Below, piece by piece: positions 23,671-32,661 of a stretch of DNA of 40,083 nt. Source of the stretch: Burkholderiaceae bacterium (lineage in GTDB: Bacteria; Pseudomonadota; Gammaproteobacteria; Burkholderiales; Burkholderiaceae_B); contig JAGOAJ010000025.1 in the NCBI GenBank assembly GCA_017983955.1, forward strand, positions 1-40,083. Reading direction: 5' to 3'. Below the pieces are notes generated by a model. That model made no database searches. It saw only the letters and a program-made list of their open reading frames with translations, and had not been told where the DNA came from. A program made the position numbers and the translations under genes. The stretch's first letter is position 1, and every line of letters begins with the position of its first letter.

Positions 23671-24453
23671 TCAGACCAAGGATTGCATATGGCCATCAAC
23701 GACAAGTGCTTGACCGGTAACGCTATTAGCCGCACTGCTGGCCGTGAATAGCGCCATATTGGCAATATCTTTGGCTGTGACCATACGACCCAGCGAAGCT
23801 TGGTTTGCATAGGTTTTTGTTAGCTCTTCAACGGATACGCCTAAGGTCTGCGCTTTGGCAGCAATCACCGCTTGCACCCGCGGACCCTCTACAGCGCCAG
23901 GCAAAATGGCATTTACCCTGATGCCAAACTGACCCAGCTCTATAGCCAGGGACTTTGTAAATCCAATGACTGCCCACTTGGACGCAGAATACGCTATGCG
24001 GCCTGCGTAGCCCAAATGCCCGGCTACGGATGACATATTGATCATGACACCACCTACCGACTTTTTAAGCATAGGGACAGCAAGACGAGCACACAGAAAC
24101 TGTCCCGTGATGTTGATGTCCAGCGTTTTATCCCAATCGGCTTTGCTGACAGACTCAATATACGCGGTAGGACCGGCGATACCCGCGTTGTTGATCAAGA
24201 CATCCAAGCTACCAAAGCGATCATTTACCTGCTGGAATAAATCGCTAACACTGGCCTCATTGGATACGTCGCTGACGGCTGTGTGCAGCGTCGGAAATTC
24301 GGACTGAACGATGCTTAGCTGTTTTTCATCAACGTCACAAATGAAGACCTCACACCCTGCCCCCAGAAACGACTTAGCCATCTCCAGGCCCAGCCCGCTG
24401 GCACCCGCTGTAATTAAGACCTTCTTACCTTTCATGCTGACATCATCAAACAC
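23671..24453 (-). CDS. Short-chain dehydrogenase/reductase (SDR), second gene of the dehydrogenase operon
   Basis: 260-residue classical SDR. The nucleotide-binding motif TAGASGLG (15-22) has Ala where Gly is usual; Asp40 after the second strand points to NAD(H). NNAG is at 88-91 and the catalytic set is Ser142, Tyr155 and Lys159 (YSASK). The start is GTG 24453 with AAGGA six bases upstream. It follows the 3-hydroxyacid dehydrogenase gene by 57 bases on the same strand and probably acts in the same pathway, as an alcohol or hydroxy-acid dehydrogenase. The substrate is not predictable; annotation as 3-oxoacyl-ACP reductase would be a family default, not evidence. Confidence 0.9.
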   Translation of the reverse strand: MFDDVSMKGKKVLITAGASGLGLEMAKSFLGAGCEVFICDVDEKQLSIVQSEFPTLHTAVSDVSNEASVSDLFQQVNDRFGSLDVLINNAGIAGPTAYIESVSKADWDKTLDINITGQFLCARLAVPMLKKSVGGVMINMSSVAGHLGYAGRIAYSASKWAVIGFTKSLAIELGQFGIRVNAILPGAVEGPRVQAVIAAKAQTLGVSVEELTKTYANQASLGRMVTAKDIANMALFTASSAANSVTGQALVVDGHMQSLV

Positions 24454-24510
24454 AATTTTTCCTTTATCAAATAGTAAAGACGTAAGTGCTAAACCACAGG
24501 CGTGTGAACC

Positions 24511-25431
24511 CTAGCCTTCTTTTGCCCGTAATAGCCCTGCCAGCAAGCGATCACGCTTGTTAACCAAGTCACCTTGGTCCATGGACTGTAATTCATCGTT
24601 GACACCTGCAACGACTTTCTGAATTAACTCGGGTGTTAATTTCGCAGTACCCAGGTCAGCCCACCAGTCCTCGATGGGCGGACCCAAGTGTTCTAAAGTG
24701 TGGGCAATGCCGGCTTCGCCACCAGACAGATGCAAATTCAAGAAAGGTCCCAGCAAGGCCCAACGCAACCCCGGCCCCTCGGAAATGGCCACATCCAAAT
24801 CAGCCACAGAAATTACGCCCTGCTCCACCAAGTAGAAGGCTTCGCGCCATAGCGCTGCTTGCAAGCGGTTTGCCACGTGGCCTTTGACTTCGGCACGTAC
24901 ATGTATAGGTTTTTTCCCTATACGCTGATAGAAGGCGAGTGTTTTCTGTACCGAATCTGACGACGTCAGCTTGCCACCGATCACTTCAACCAATGGGATT
25001 AAATGCGGCGGATTAAACGGATGCCCCAACACAATACGCTCGGGGTGCATGGCAGGCTGCTGGATATCGCTAATTAATAACCCCGAAGAACTGGACGAAA
25101 TAATAACGTCAGGTCGGGCCGCAGCTTCCATTTCCGCAAGTAGCTGATGCTTGATAGTCAGTCTTTCCGGGGCATTTTCCTGGATAAAGTCCGCATTTCT
25201 GACAGCATCAGCCACGCTTTTACAAAACACTAGGCGCTGCCTATCGGCACTGGGATCCAGGCCTTGTTCTACCAAGGCGGGCCAGAAAGAATCAACCAAT
25301 TCACGAAGATGAGTTTCTGCTGTTTCTGACGGATCGTAGGCCGTTACGCTGAACCCCCTGGCTAAAAAATAAGCTGCCCAACTGGCTCCAATAACGCCAC
25401 ACCCCACCACTGCAATATTCTTTACATCCAT
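24511..25431 (-). CDS. 3-hydroxyacyl-CoA/L-carnitine dehydrogenase-like NAD-dependent dehydrogenase
   Basis: 306-residue enzyme of the 3-hydroxyacyl-CoA dehydrogenase fold, in the branch that includes L-carnitine dehydrogenase, L-gulonate dehydrogenase and lambda-crystallin, which act on free 3-hydroxy acids. GCGVIG (10-15) binds NAD; the catalytic pair is His137 (GHPFNPPHLIPLVEV) with Glu149; SSSSSGLL and EGPGLRWALLGPF are branch-typical. It resembles Pseudomonas carnitine dehydrogenase over its whole length, but the C-terminal AHTLEHLGPPIEDWW is closer to lambda-crystallin types. AGGAG precedes ATG 25431. It is divergent from genes for a binding protein and a BKACE, a pairing that suggests oxidation of a beta-hydroxy acid to the beta-keto acid the BKACE then cleaves. 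Confidence 0.88.
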   Translation of the reverse strand: MDVKNIAVVGCGVIGASWAAYFLARGFSVTAYDPSETAETHLRELVDSFWPALVEQGLDPSADRQRLVFCKSVADAVRNADFIQENAPERLTIKHQLLAEMEAAARPDVIISSSSSGLLISDIQQPAMHPERIVLGHPFNPPHLIPLVEVIGGKLTSSDSVQKTLAFYQRIGKKPIHVRAEVKGHVANRLQAALWREAFYLVEQGVISVADLDVAISEGPGLRWALLGPFLNLHLSGGEAGIAHTLEHLGPPIEDWWADLGTAKLTPELIQKVVAGVNDELQSMDQGDLVNKRDRLLAGLLRAKEG

Positions 25432-25559
25432 TCCATGCTCCTGCTTACTTGTATAGATAGTTTTACTAGCAGAATAGCATTTCGCGACAAACGCCCCCAC
25501 CCGCTAACCGCTGTTGTTAACTACGTATAAAGCCCGATTGACTGGATCTGGATTAGCTC

Positions 25560-25586
25560 ATATGGTTACCCGTCAAATGACCATAT
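25560..25586. promoter_or_regulatory. Inverted repeat in the divergent promoter region
   Basis: Perfect 7-bp arms ATATGGT and ACCATAT are separated by 13 bases, centred about 140 bases from the minus-strand start and 60 bases from the plus-strand start. A regulator site is plausible; no regulator gene is directly attached to this module except the LysR gene at 27879-28790. Confidence 0.4.
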
Positions 25587-25631
25587 AACATCATAGTTTC
25601 AGCAACAACATATACACAGAAGGCACGACAC

Positions 25632-26840
25632 ATGAATTCCTTTCTTCTTTCCGGCATCGCCTTGGCGCTGGGCTCTATTGGCTTGTCCGCTCAAGCCACC
25701 AGCATTTCAGACGACGTCATACGCGTAGGCTTCATCACCGATATGTCGGGGGTCTACGCCGACTATGACGGCCCCGCTGGCGCCGAGGCCATACGCCTGG
25801 CTATCGAAGATGCAGGCGGCAACATCAAAGGCAAGAAAATTGAACTGCTGACCGCAGACCACCAGAACAAAGCAGATATCGCGTCGGCACGAGCCCGCGA
25901 ATGGTTCGACCAGAATGGCGTGGACGTACTGATAGGCGGCACGAACTCGGCGGCCAACCTTGCGATGTCGGCGGTCGCGGCAGAAAAGCAAAAATTATTT
26001 ATTACGACAGGTGCTGGCGCATCCGGCCTGACCAACGACCAGTGCAATCCCTACACCATTCAGTACACCTACTCCACCAGCGCCCTTGCCAATGGCACAG
26101 GTACTGCCGTAGTAAAAAATGGCGGAACCAGCTGGTTTTTCATCACCACCGATTACACCTTTGGCCATACCCTGGAAGAGCAGACATCCGCAGTCGTCAA
26201 GGCTGCCGGCGGCGAAACTAAAGGAGCTGTTCGCGTACCTTTAGGTGCTAACGACTTCTCGTCATTTATTTTGCAGGCCCAATCGTCTGGCGCAAAAATC
26301 CTAGGCCTGGCTAACGCTGGCGGCGACTTCGTCAACTCAGTCAAAGCTGCTAGCGACTTTGGCGTGAACAAGACCATGAACCTGGCCGGCATGACCGTAT
26401 TTATGCTGGACATACACTCGTTGGGGCTGGACGTTACCCAAGGCATGTATTTCACCTCGCCTTGGTACTGGAACCAATCCCCAGAGGCTGAAAAGTGGTC
26501 AGCGCGCATGGAAGAAAAAATCAAACGCAAGCCTTCTTATATCCAGGCAGGTGGCTATTCGGCCGTCACGGCCTACCTGAAAGGCGTGGACGCTACTGAC
26601 ACGGACGACGGCGCCACCATCATGAAGTGGCTGAAGTCCAATCCAGTCAATGACATGTTTGTTAAAAACGGCGTGATCCGCGCAGACGGCCGCATGATGA
26701 ACGACATGTTCCTGCTACAGGTGAAAACACCCGCAGAAAGTACTGGCCCATGGGATTACCACAAAAAAGTCGACACCATACCTGCCGAACAGCTTTATGG
26801 CACGCTGGCTGAATCCACCTGCAAATTCATCAAAGGTTAA
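25632..26840 (+). CDS. Orphan LivK-type ABC transporter substrate-binding protein
   Basis: 402-residue periplasmic binding protein, type I fold (branched-chain amino acid / amide family). The signal peptide ends near SAQA (residue 22), and the mature protein opens [24 protein letters not shown], typical of LivK-like receptors, with [21 protein letters not shown] and [20 protein letters not shown]. No permease or ATPase of the Liv type is in the window, so it must use components encoded elsewhere or act as a sensor. It is two bases ahead of the BKACE gene, so its ligand is very likely that pathway's substrate. Two cysteines (in DQCNPY and ESTCKF) could form a disulfide. AAGG lies before ATG 25632. 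Confidence 0.9.
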   Translation: MNSFLLSGIALALGSIGLSAQATSISDDVIRVGFITDMSGVYADYDGPAGAEAIRLAIEDAGGNIKGKKIELLTADHQNKADIASARAREWFDQNGVDVLIGGTNSAANLAMSAVAAEKQKLFITTGAGASGLTNDQCNPYTIQYTYSTSALANGTGTAVVKNGGTSWFFITTDYTFGHTLEEQTSAVVKAAGGETKGAVRVPLGANDFSSFILQAQSSGAKILGLANAGGDFVNSVKAASDFGVNKTMNLAGMTVFMLDIHSLGLDVTQGMYFTSPWYWNQSPEAEKWSARMEEKIKRKPSYIQAGGYSAVTAYLKGVDATDTDDGATIMKWLKSNPVNDMFVKNGVIRADGRMMNDMFLLQVKTPAESTGPWDYHKKVDTIPAEQLYGTLAESTCKFIKG

Positions 26841-26842
26841 CC

Positions 26843-27760
26843 ATGACGCAACGCAAAGTCATCGTTACTATCGCCCCAACGGGCGGTATGGCTTACAAAA
26901 GCCAAAATCCGAATCTGCCCACGCAGCCCCAAGAAATCGCCTCGGACGTATATGACTGCTATAACGCAGGCGCAAGCGTCGTAGCTATTCACGCTCGCCG
27001 TCCAGGCGACGATGGTGCTACCTGCAATCCCGCCATCTATCACGATATCAACACTAGAATTCGTTCCAAGTGCGACATCGTGATCAACAACTCGACCGGC
27101 GGCGGTGTACATGGCGACATGATCGGCGAAACATCCGATGGCCTATGGGAAATTCTTTGGGAAGAGCGGATAAAAGGCATGGATGCGGGCGCAGAAATGT
27201 GCACCTTAGATGCCACAACGATAATCGCTAGCTTTGGTGGCAAAGAAATTCTGATGAATACGTCGCCCTCTCGAGCCCGCTACCTGGCGGTCGAGATGAA
27301 AAAGCGCGGTATCAAGCCAGAATGGGAAGTTTTCAGCCCCACCCATATCGTGCAAGACACCAATACATTAATTGGTGAAGGCCTGGACGATGACCCGCCC
27401 TTTATCAACCTGGTAATGGGAGTACACCGCGGCTTTCAGAACGCCATGCCATACACCCCACGAAACCTGCATGCCATGGTAGACCTACTACCATCGAATG
27501 CCGTTTTTTGCGTCAGTGGTATCGGGCCTGCCCAGTTACCTGCAGCAATGAATTCCTTGTTGCTGGGTGGTCATGTACGTGTTGGTCTGGAAGACAACCT
27601 GTATTACAACCAAGGTGAACTAGCATCCAACGTGCAACTGACCGAACGCGTCGTTCGTCTGGTGCATGAAATGGGCTATGAACCCGCCACCCCAGCCGAA
27701 GCCCGGGAAATTATGGGCCTTCCCAGGAATCAGGCGGTAAAGCCGGAATTTGCTATTTAG
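26843..27760 (+). CDS. Beta-keto acid cleavage enzyme (BKACE, DUF849), divergent metal site
   Basis: 305-residue TIM-barrel enzyme of the 3-keto-5-aminohexanoate cleavage (Kce) family. Family members condense a beta-keto acid with acetyl-CoA and split it to acetoacetate and a new CoA ester. Conserved: TIAPTGG at the start, Ser84 in NNSTGGG, and Arg246, Glu250, Asp251 in HVRVGLED, matching Kce Arg226, Glu230, Asp231. The Zn motif differs: Kce-like proteins have HxH where this protein has Ala48-Ile-His50 (VAIHARRP), so one expected histidine ligand is missing. It starts two bases after the binding-protein stop and ends at a strong terminator. The SDR and carnitine-dehydrogenase-like genes lie divergently upstream. 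Confidence 0.9.
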   Translation: MTQRKVIVTIAPTGGMAYKSQNPNLPTQPQEIASDVYDCYNAGASVVAIHARRPGDDGATCNPAIYHDINTRIRSKCDIVINNSTGGGVHGDMIGETSDGLWEILWEERIKGMDAGAEMCTLDATTIIASFGGKEILMNTSPSRARYLAVEMKKRGIKPEWEVFSPTHIVQDTNTLIGEGLDDDPPFINLVMGVHRGFQNAMPYTPRNLHAMVDLLPSNAVFCVSGIGPAQLPAAMNSLLLGGHVRVGLEDNLYYNQGELASNVQLTERVVRLVHEMGYEPATPAEAREIMGLPRNQAVKPEFAI

Positions 27761-27783
27761 GTAGCGACCTGCTGTAGAAAGTG

Positions 27784-27824
27784 CACTGGCCCCGGAGTTG
27801 TTATGCCGGGGCCAGTGTTTTATT
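27784..27824 (+). terminator. Rho-independent terminator after BKACE
   Basis: A perfect 12-bp GC-rich stem CACTGGCCCCGG/CCGGGGCCAGTG with a 10-base loop is followed by TTTTATTT. Confidence 0.9.
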
Positions 27825-27878
27825 TCGAAGAAATTTAACGTCGAAATATGAATGCATTTAAGGGCATTTCTGACATCA

Positions 27879-28790
27879 TCACCGTACTGTCAATACCGAG
27901 TTGTCGGCCGACTGTATACGATCCCTAAGCATTTTTTTTAGCCAGCGACAAAACTCTCGGGCTGTCTGTACGTGGTTGCTATGCGGATTCAGGTAAGCGG
28001 CATACATTGCGCCAGAGACCACCTTTTCACCTTCCACCATGACCAGGGTGCCGCCGTGCAACTGATCCAGCACAAAAAGCCGTGGAACTACCAATAGACC
28101 TGCACCGCCAATTGCAGCGGCTACTGCAAGAAAAAAATGATCATACATGGCACCGACATATAGCTGATCCGGAGCAATTCCTTTCGCCATAGCCCATGTA
28201 GCAATCACGTCCGGCCTTGAGCGTGCCGCAATCATGGGCCAGCTATACGGCGCCTGAGTGCGGCTGCGCACCAAGGCTGGGCTGCCCACGCACACAAGTT
28301 CCTCATGGATCAGATTCCAGCTTTCAGTGCCAGGCAAGGTCAAGTCACGTGTAATTAATACATCGAATTGATCAGATGGCTGCGGTGGAGACAATGACGT
28401 AACCAGATCCACATTCACGTTATCGATAGCGGTAAAAGCGCCCAGAGCGGGAACCACCACAGCCAAGGCGAATGTCGGCATGGAGGTGCGGACCAGTAGC
28501 CGATCATGCACCCGGCCTTGTTGGACCAGATGATGGGTAGCCAACTCGATGGTGGAAACGGCATCCCCCACCTCGTTATAAAACTGCAAACCTATTGGCG
28601 TAAAAGCGATAGCAGATCCCTTACGCTCGAAGAGTTGGCAACCCGCCAGCGCTTCAAGCGTCGCCACATTCCTGCTGACTGCGCTTTGCGTAATACCCAG
28701 AGCCGCTGCCGCACGTGTGAAGTTGCCATGCACCCCTATTGCCACAAAAGCCCGTATCGCCGTCAACGGCATGCCCGCATCTTTAACCAT
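27879..28790 (-). CDS. LysR-family regulator, probable regulator of the phosphonoalanine genes
   Basis: 303 residues: N-terminal winged helix-turn-helix (about 8-66; FTRAAAALGITQSAVSRNVATLEALAG) and a C-terminal periplasmic-binding-protein-like effector domain. It shows the GcvA-like features (AIRAFVAIGVHGNFTRAA) and PRLFVLDQLHGGTLVMV near the end. It is divergent from the ABC importer gene 139 bases away, the classic LysR arrangement for activating the neighbouring operon in response to the pathway's substrate. Start ATG 28790 or the in-frame 28772. It could also serve the BKACE module, which ends 118 bases from its stop codon but is on the other strand. Confidence 0.92.
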   Translation of the reverse strand: MVKDAGMPLTAIRAFVAIGVHGNFTRAAAALGITQSAVSRNVATLEALAGCQLFERKGSAIAFTPIGLQFYNEVGDAVSTIELATHHLVQQGRVHDRLLVRTSMPTFALAVVVPALGAFTAIDNVNVDLVTSLSPPQPSDQFDVLITRDLTLPGTESWNLIHEELVCVGSPALVRSRTQAPYSWPMIAARSRPDVIATWAMAKGIAPDQLYVGAMYDHFFLAVAAAIGGAGLLVVPRLFVLDQLHGGTLVMVEGEKVVSGAMYAAYLNPHSNHVQTAREFCRWLKKMLRDRIQSADNSVLTVR

Positions 28791-28929
28791 GACAAAAACT
28801 CATCCTGTACTGAAGAAACCGCATAGAAAAATAGTTATCTGGAGTGCTATATGCTAATTTAGTCTTCGTAAATCCGGTTAAAAATCATAATTATTATAGT
28901 TCACACTACCGCACAACGAGGAGTCAATA

Positions 28930-29913
28930 ATGCTACGTCATATCTCTAGAATATGCCTAATACTCATGATGGCATGCACCACGATCACCCCAGTTTCCGC
29001 AGCAGAAGTCGTGCTGTATTCCTCCAACAATGTTGAGACGGTGAATCATATTGTCGCGTTGTTTGGCAAAGACCATCCTGATATCAAAGTATCGGTTGTC
29101 CGGGCAGGCACAGGCGCACTTATGCAGCGTATCAAAGCTGAAGCAGCAAATCCGCTGGGTGACATATTCTGGTCTGGCGGTCTGTCCACCATAGGTGAGT
29201 TCCGCGACCAATTAGAACCTTATGTGTCGCCACTGGCGAACACGATCCCCGCAGAGTATCTGGGACCCGATGGCTTGTGGCTTGGCACCAATGTCCACAT
29301 TACCGTGGTAATGGCCAATTTGCGTCAGACCCCGAATGGCACAGCACCAGCCAGTTGGGCCGACTTGATGGATCCTAAATGGAAAGGAAAAATTGTCATC
29401 CCAGACCCGGAGCGCAGCAGCTCTTCCTACGTAGCGCTGTATGGCTTGCAAAAGTTGCTGGGAACCGAAGTGTTGGCAAAGATAGTCAATAACTCCATCA
29501 TTGTAGGCACCACTTCCGCCGCCTACGATGGCGTCGCCAAAGGCGAGTTCGCATTGGCCGTCACTATGGAATATGCCGCCTATGAATATGTTGCCGGCGG
29601 CATGAAGGAAATCAAGCTGATCTACCCCACAGAGGGTACTTTCCTCTCTCCTGAAGGAATGGCCTTGATCAAGGGAGCCAAACATCCAGAGGAAGCACGC
29701 AAACTATATGAGTTCCTTGCCTCGAAAGACTTGCAGACCGAGGTGTTCAAAACCGCATATCGGCGCCCACTACGTGAAGATATTGATGTTACCCAGTTCA
29801 CTGAGCTTCCTGCCATGCAGAGCGTAAAAATTATCGCACTGGACGATGGAAAAATGGCTGCTGACCGATCGGAATTTTTGGCACAGTGGCGTCAAATCAT
29901 TTCCGCACGTTAA
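28930..29913 (+). CDS. ABC transporter substrate-binding protein, (amino)phosphonate type
   Basis: 327-residue periplasmic protein with a signal peptide (cut near PVSA, residue 24) and the type II binding fold of the Fe(III)/2-aminoethylphosphonate family: VVLYSSNNVETVNHIVALF, VRAGTGALMQRIKAEAANPLGDIFWSGG, WADLMDPKWKGKIVIPDP, EGTFLSPEGMALIKGAKHPEEARKLYEFLAS. In this family iron receptors carry paired tyrosines; the tyrosines here (for example Tyr26 region and AAYDGVAKGEFALAVTMEYAAYEY) do not settle the ligand alone. Its operon with an aminotransferase and phosphonopyruvate hydrolase points to phosphonoalanine. GAGGAG precedes ATG 28930. Confidence 0.88.
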   Translation: MLRHISRICLILMMACTTITPVSAAEVVLYSSNNVETVNHIVALFGKDHPDIKVSVVRAGTGALMQRIKAEAANPLGDIFWSGGLSTIGEFRDQLEPYVSPLANTIPAEYLGPDGLWLGTNVHITVVMANLRQTPNGTAPASWADLMDPKWKGKIVIPDPERSSSSYVALYGLQKLLGTEVLAKIVNNSIIVGTTSAAYDGVAKGEFALAVTMEYAAYEYVAGGMKEIKLIYPTEGTFLSPEGMALIKGAKHPEEARKLYEFLASKDLQTEVFKTAYRRPLREDIDVTQFTELPAMQSVKIIALDDGKMAADRSEFLAQWRQIISAR

Positions 29914-29941
29914 TGACAGCGCAACATCACAGGAGCCCGCG

Positions 29942-31006
29942 ATGCAGGTAACGTTCAGGGACATTAACCAAAGCTACGGCAAACAAACCTTGTTCAACCA
30001 GCTCAACCTGATAATACCTAGCAGCCGGTTTTTTACACTGCTAGGGCCATCAGGCTGCGGGAAAACCACGTTATTGAGGCTACTGGCCGGCTTTGTCCGG
30101 CCCGATAGCGGCAGCATACTGTTTGGTGATACCGACGTAAGCTCGGTGCCGGTACACCGCCGCGATGTTGGCATGGTATTTCAAGACTATGCCCTCTTTC
30201 CGGATCGTTCTATTCTGGCCAACGTCTGTTACGGTCTGTCCGCCCGCAACGTGCCCAAAAAGGAAGCCACCAAGCGGGCCATGGCGATGCTTGAGCGAGT
30301 CGGTCTACATGCCTTTGCTGACCGTTCACCGTCCTCCCTGTCGGGTGGCCAGCGCCAACGGGCCGCCATGGCCCGAGCGCTGGTCATTAAACCTAAACTG
30401 CTTCTGCTTGACGAGCCTCTGTCTGCACTAGACGTCAAGTTACGGGTGGAACTGCGCGCCATGGTACGGGAGCTACAAACCGAGTTCCAAATAACCACCG
30501 TCTTTGTTACCCATGATCAGGAGGAAGCGCTGGCCATGTCGGACCTGATTGCTGTCATGGATCAAGGGAGGGTAGTGCAACTTGGCACACCAGAGGAAAT
30601 ATATGCCAGGCCTCGCACCGCATTCGCCGCTGATTTTGTCGGCAGTGCGAACTTGATACCGATTACTGGCGAGCAAGCAGCGAGCCCCGATGGTTTGCGT
30701 CGTCTTGACACCCCGGCAGGTGTGCTGCTCACCCAGTCCCCCATCGCCTTGTCTGCTGGCGCACAACTGGCCGTACGCAGCGAGGAAATTGCCTTCGCTG
30801 ACACCAATCAACCACAGGCAGGCAGACTGGCGGGCGTGATTGAACACATCGAATTTCGGGGCAGCACCACGGGTTATATCGTGCGCACCGCGGCCGGTTC
30901 CCTGCATGTGGATCTGGGCACCCATCTACAAAAGCGCTTGTTCACACGCGGAGAGTCCGTGATGTTGGCGTTGCCAAAGTCTGCACATATTGTGGAGGGG
31001 TCATGA
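29942..31006 (+). CDS. ABC transporter ATP-binding protein, (amino)phosphonate type
   Basis: 354-residue ATPase. Walker A GPSGCGKTT at 35-43, Q-loop FQDYALFP, signature LSGGQRQRAAMARAL, Walker B LLLLDEPLSALD and switch VFVTHDQEEALAMSD are all intact. The C-terminal 110 residues form a TOBE-like regulatory domain, as in FbpC/PotA-type ATPases. AGGAG lies seven bases before ATG 29942; an in-frame ATG at 29846 would overlap the binding-protein gene and is rejected. The stop overlaps the permease start in an ATGA. It energises uptake through the fused permease encoded next. Confidence 0.94.
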   Translation: MQVTFRDINQSYGKQTLFNQLNLIIPSSRFFTLLGPSGCGKTTLLRLLAGFVRPDSGSILFGDTDVSSVPVHRRDVGMVFQDYALFPDRSILANVCYGLSARNVPKKEATKRAMAMLERVGLHAFADRSPSSLSGGQRQRAAMARALVIKPKLLLLDEPLSALDVKLRVELRAMVRELQTEFQITTVFVTHDQEEALAMSDLIAVMDQGRVVQLGTPEEIYARPRTAFAADFVGSANLIPITGEQAASPDGLRRLDTPAGVLLTQSPIALSAGAQLAVRSEEIAFADTNQPQAGRLAGVIEHIEFRGSTTGYIVRTAAGSLHVDLGTHLQKRLFTRGESVMLALPKSAHIVEGS

Positions 31007-32661
31007 ACCTGGGCATACTGCGCCGTGATCCTGTCTGGCTGGCGATAGCCGTGTTGTCAATCGGCTTTCTGTGCTTCTTTTTGGTTTGGCCACTGACGAC
31101 GATACTGGGCAAGTCCTTTGTGGCCACGGATGGCAGCGTGGGCCTGGAAGGCTATATCCGTTTTTTTTCTGAGGCACAGTATCGTAGCGTCTTTTTCAAC
31201 ACCCTAATACTTGGCGCTACCGTTACGTTAGGCTCGATGGTGGTGGGTGGCGGACTGGCCTTTGTGGTGGCCCGCTGCCAGTTCCCACTGGCTGGACTGG
31301 TCGCTGCTCTGCCACTCGTCACCTTAGTCATCCCTGATGTTGTGGTGGCTGCGGCCTGGATCTTGATCCTAGGCAAGCAAGGCTTGGTCAATGGCTGGCT
31401 GGAGCCGTTAGGTATTCAAATGCCAACACTCTATTCATGGTGGGGTCTGATCTTTGTCATGACACTAAACAATTACGTCTACGCCTTTGTAGCTGTATTT
31501 GTAGGCCTGAAATCCATGGACAGAAACTTGGAGGAAGCTGGACTAAGCCTAGGCCGGCCCACTGGCCGGGTACTGCTTGGCATCACCATCCCCCTACTAC
31601 TCCCATCCGTCTTTGCGGGCTCTTTGGTGGTATTTACTCACGTGATAGGCAGTTTCGGCGTGCCGGCAATTTTGGGGGCGCGCAACCCTGTGCTTGCGGT
31701 CAAGGCGTACAACGAATTTGTCAGCGAGATGGGCGGCAACCCGCAGATGCAAACCACTATGGCCTCACTGCTGGTGTATCTGGGGGCCGGCTTGTTGTTA
31801 ATTCAAAAGTTTGTAGTGGAGCGTCGACAGTTTCAAATGGAAGCCGGACGGACGCCCTACACCATACCTATCAAAGGCTGGCGCGCCGGACTGGCGACAG
31901 CCACTGTCATTGCCATCGTCACTCTTTCTTTACTACCCGCCGTGACGGTAGTAATTACCGCCTTTACGCCTTCGATCGGGCCGGTATTGCATTATGGGGG
32001 CTTTACCCTGGCGCACATGCAACACGCGCTACTGCGGGCTCCGGAGCCACTGTACAACTCGCTGTTTCTATCTTCGATCGCAACCGTAGCTGGGGTATTT
32101 TTTTCGATCGCCGCTGCCTATCTGATTGTAAAACGACGCTCGTCGCTTAGCGGCGCGTTGGACATCCTGGTCATGCTGCCTTTAACCATTGCGGGCACGG
32201 TATTGGGCATCGCGCTGATCAACACCTTTAATAACGGATGGCTAGTGCTGACGGGTAGTTGGGTGATTATGGCCTTGGCTTATTTTCTGCGACGGGTACC
32301 TACCAGCGTACGCGCTGCGGTCGGCCCTTTATATAACCTGAAAGACTCCATCGAAGAGGCGTCCATGAGTCTAGGGGTCAGCCCCATGCGCAGTTTTTTT
32401 CGGGTCGTCCTCCCCGTGATAGGCCCATCAGTTATTGCAGCAGCCGTCCTGATGTGGGTCACCACCCTGTCAGAACTGTCCGCCACCATTGTGCTGTATT
32501 TCGGCGGCATGAACACCATGCCCATCGAGATATTCCAGCAAGTCGATAGTGGTCGGCTAGCCCTGGCCTGCGCGTATAGCTTGCTACAACTTTTTGTCAT
32601 CTTTTTCCCGCTGGCACTTGCCCGTTGGATATTCCGCCTCAAGGTAGGGACCATAGAATGA
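31003..32661 (+). CDS. Fused double-domain ABC permease, (amino)phosphonate type
   Basis: 552-residue inner-membrane protein with about 12 helices, two binding-protein-dependent permease domains in one chain. Each half has an EAA loop that contacts the ATPase: EEAGLSLGRPTGRVLLGITI (177-196) and EEASMSLGVSPMRSFFRVVL (451-470). This is the FbpB/PhnU-type layout in which one gene supplies both halves of the channel. Its first bases overlap the ATPase stop and its last four overlap the aminotransferase start (ATGA), so transport and catabolic genes form one translationally coupled unit. Confidence 0.94.
   Translation: MNLGILRRDPVWLAIAVLSIGFLCFFLVWPLTTILGKSFVATDGSVGLEGYIRFFSEAQYRSVFFNTLILGATVTLGSMVVGGGLAFVVARCQFPLAGLVAALPLVTLVIPDVVVAAAWILILGKQGLVNGWLEPLGIQMPTLYSWWGLIFVMTLNNYVYAFVAVFVGLKSMDRNLEEAGLSLGRPTGRVLLGITIPLLLPSVFAGSLVVFTHVIGSFGVPAILGARNPVLAVKAYNEFVSEMGGNPQMQTTMASLLVYLGAGLLLIQKFVVERRQFQMEAGRTPYTIPIKGWRAGLATATVIAIVTLSLLPAVTVVITAFTPSIGPVLHYGGFTLAHMQHALLRAPEPLYNSLFLSSIATVAGVFFSIAAAYLIVKRRSSLSGALDILVMLPLTIAGTVLGIALINTFNNGWLVLTGSWVIMALAYFLRRVPTSVRAAVGPLYNLKDSIEEASMSLGVSPMRSFFRVVLPVIGPSVIAAAVLMWVTTLSELSATIVLYFGGMNTMPIEIFQQVDSGRLALACAYSLLQLFVIFFPLALARWIFRLKVGTIE

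Noticed and set aside
28821-28858. Weak inverted elements (ATAG/CTAT, GCATAG/CTATATGC) between the LysR gene and the phosphonate importer
   Set aside because: Arms are only 4-6 bases with unequal spacing; a LysR site is expected here, but this sequence alone does not support one.
31437-32150. 237-codon plus-strand open frame in another frame of the permease gene
   Set aside because: It lies wholly inside the permease coding region, is Arg/Cys/His-rich and has no hydrophobic or domain pattern.
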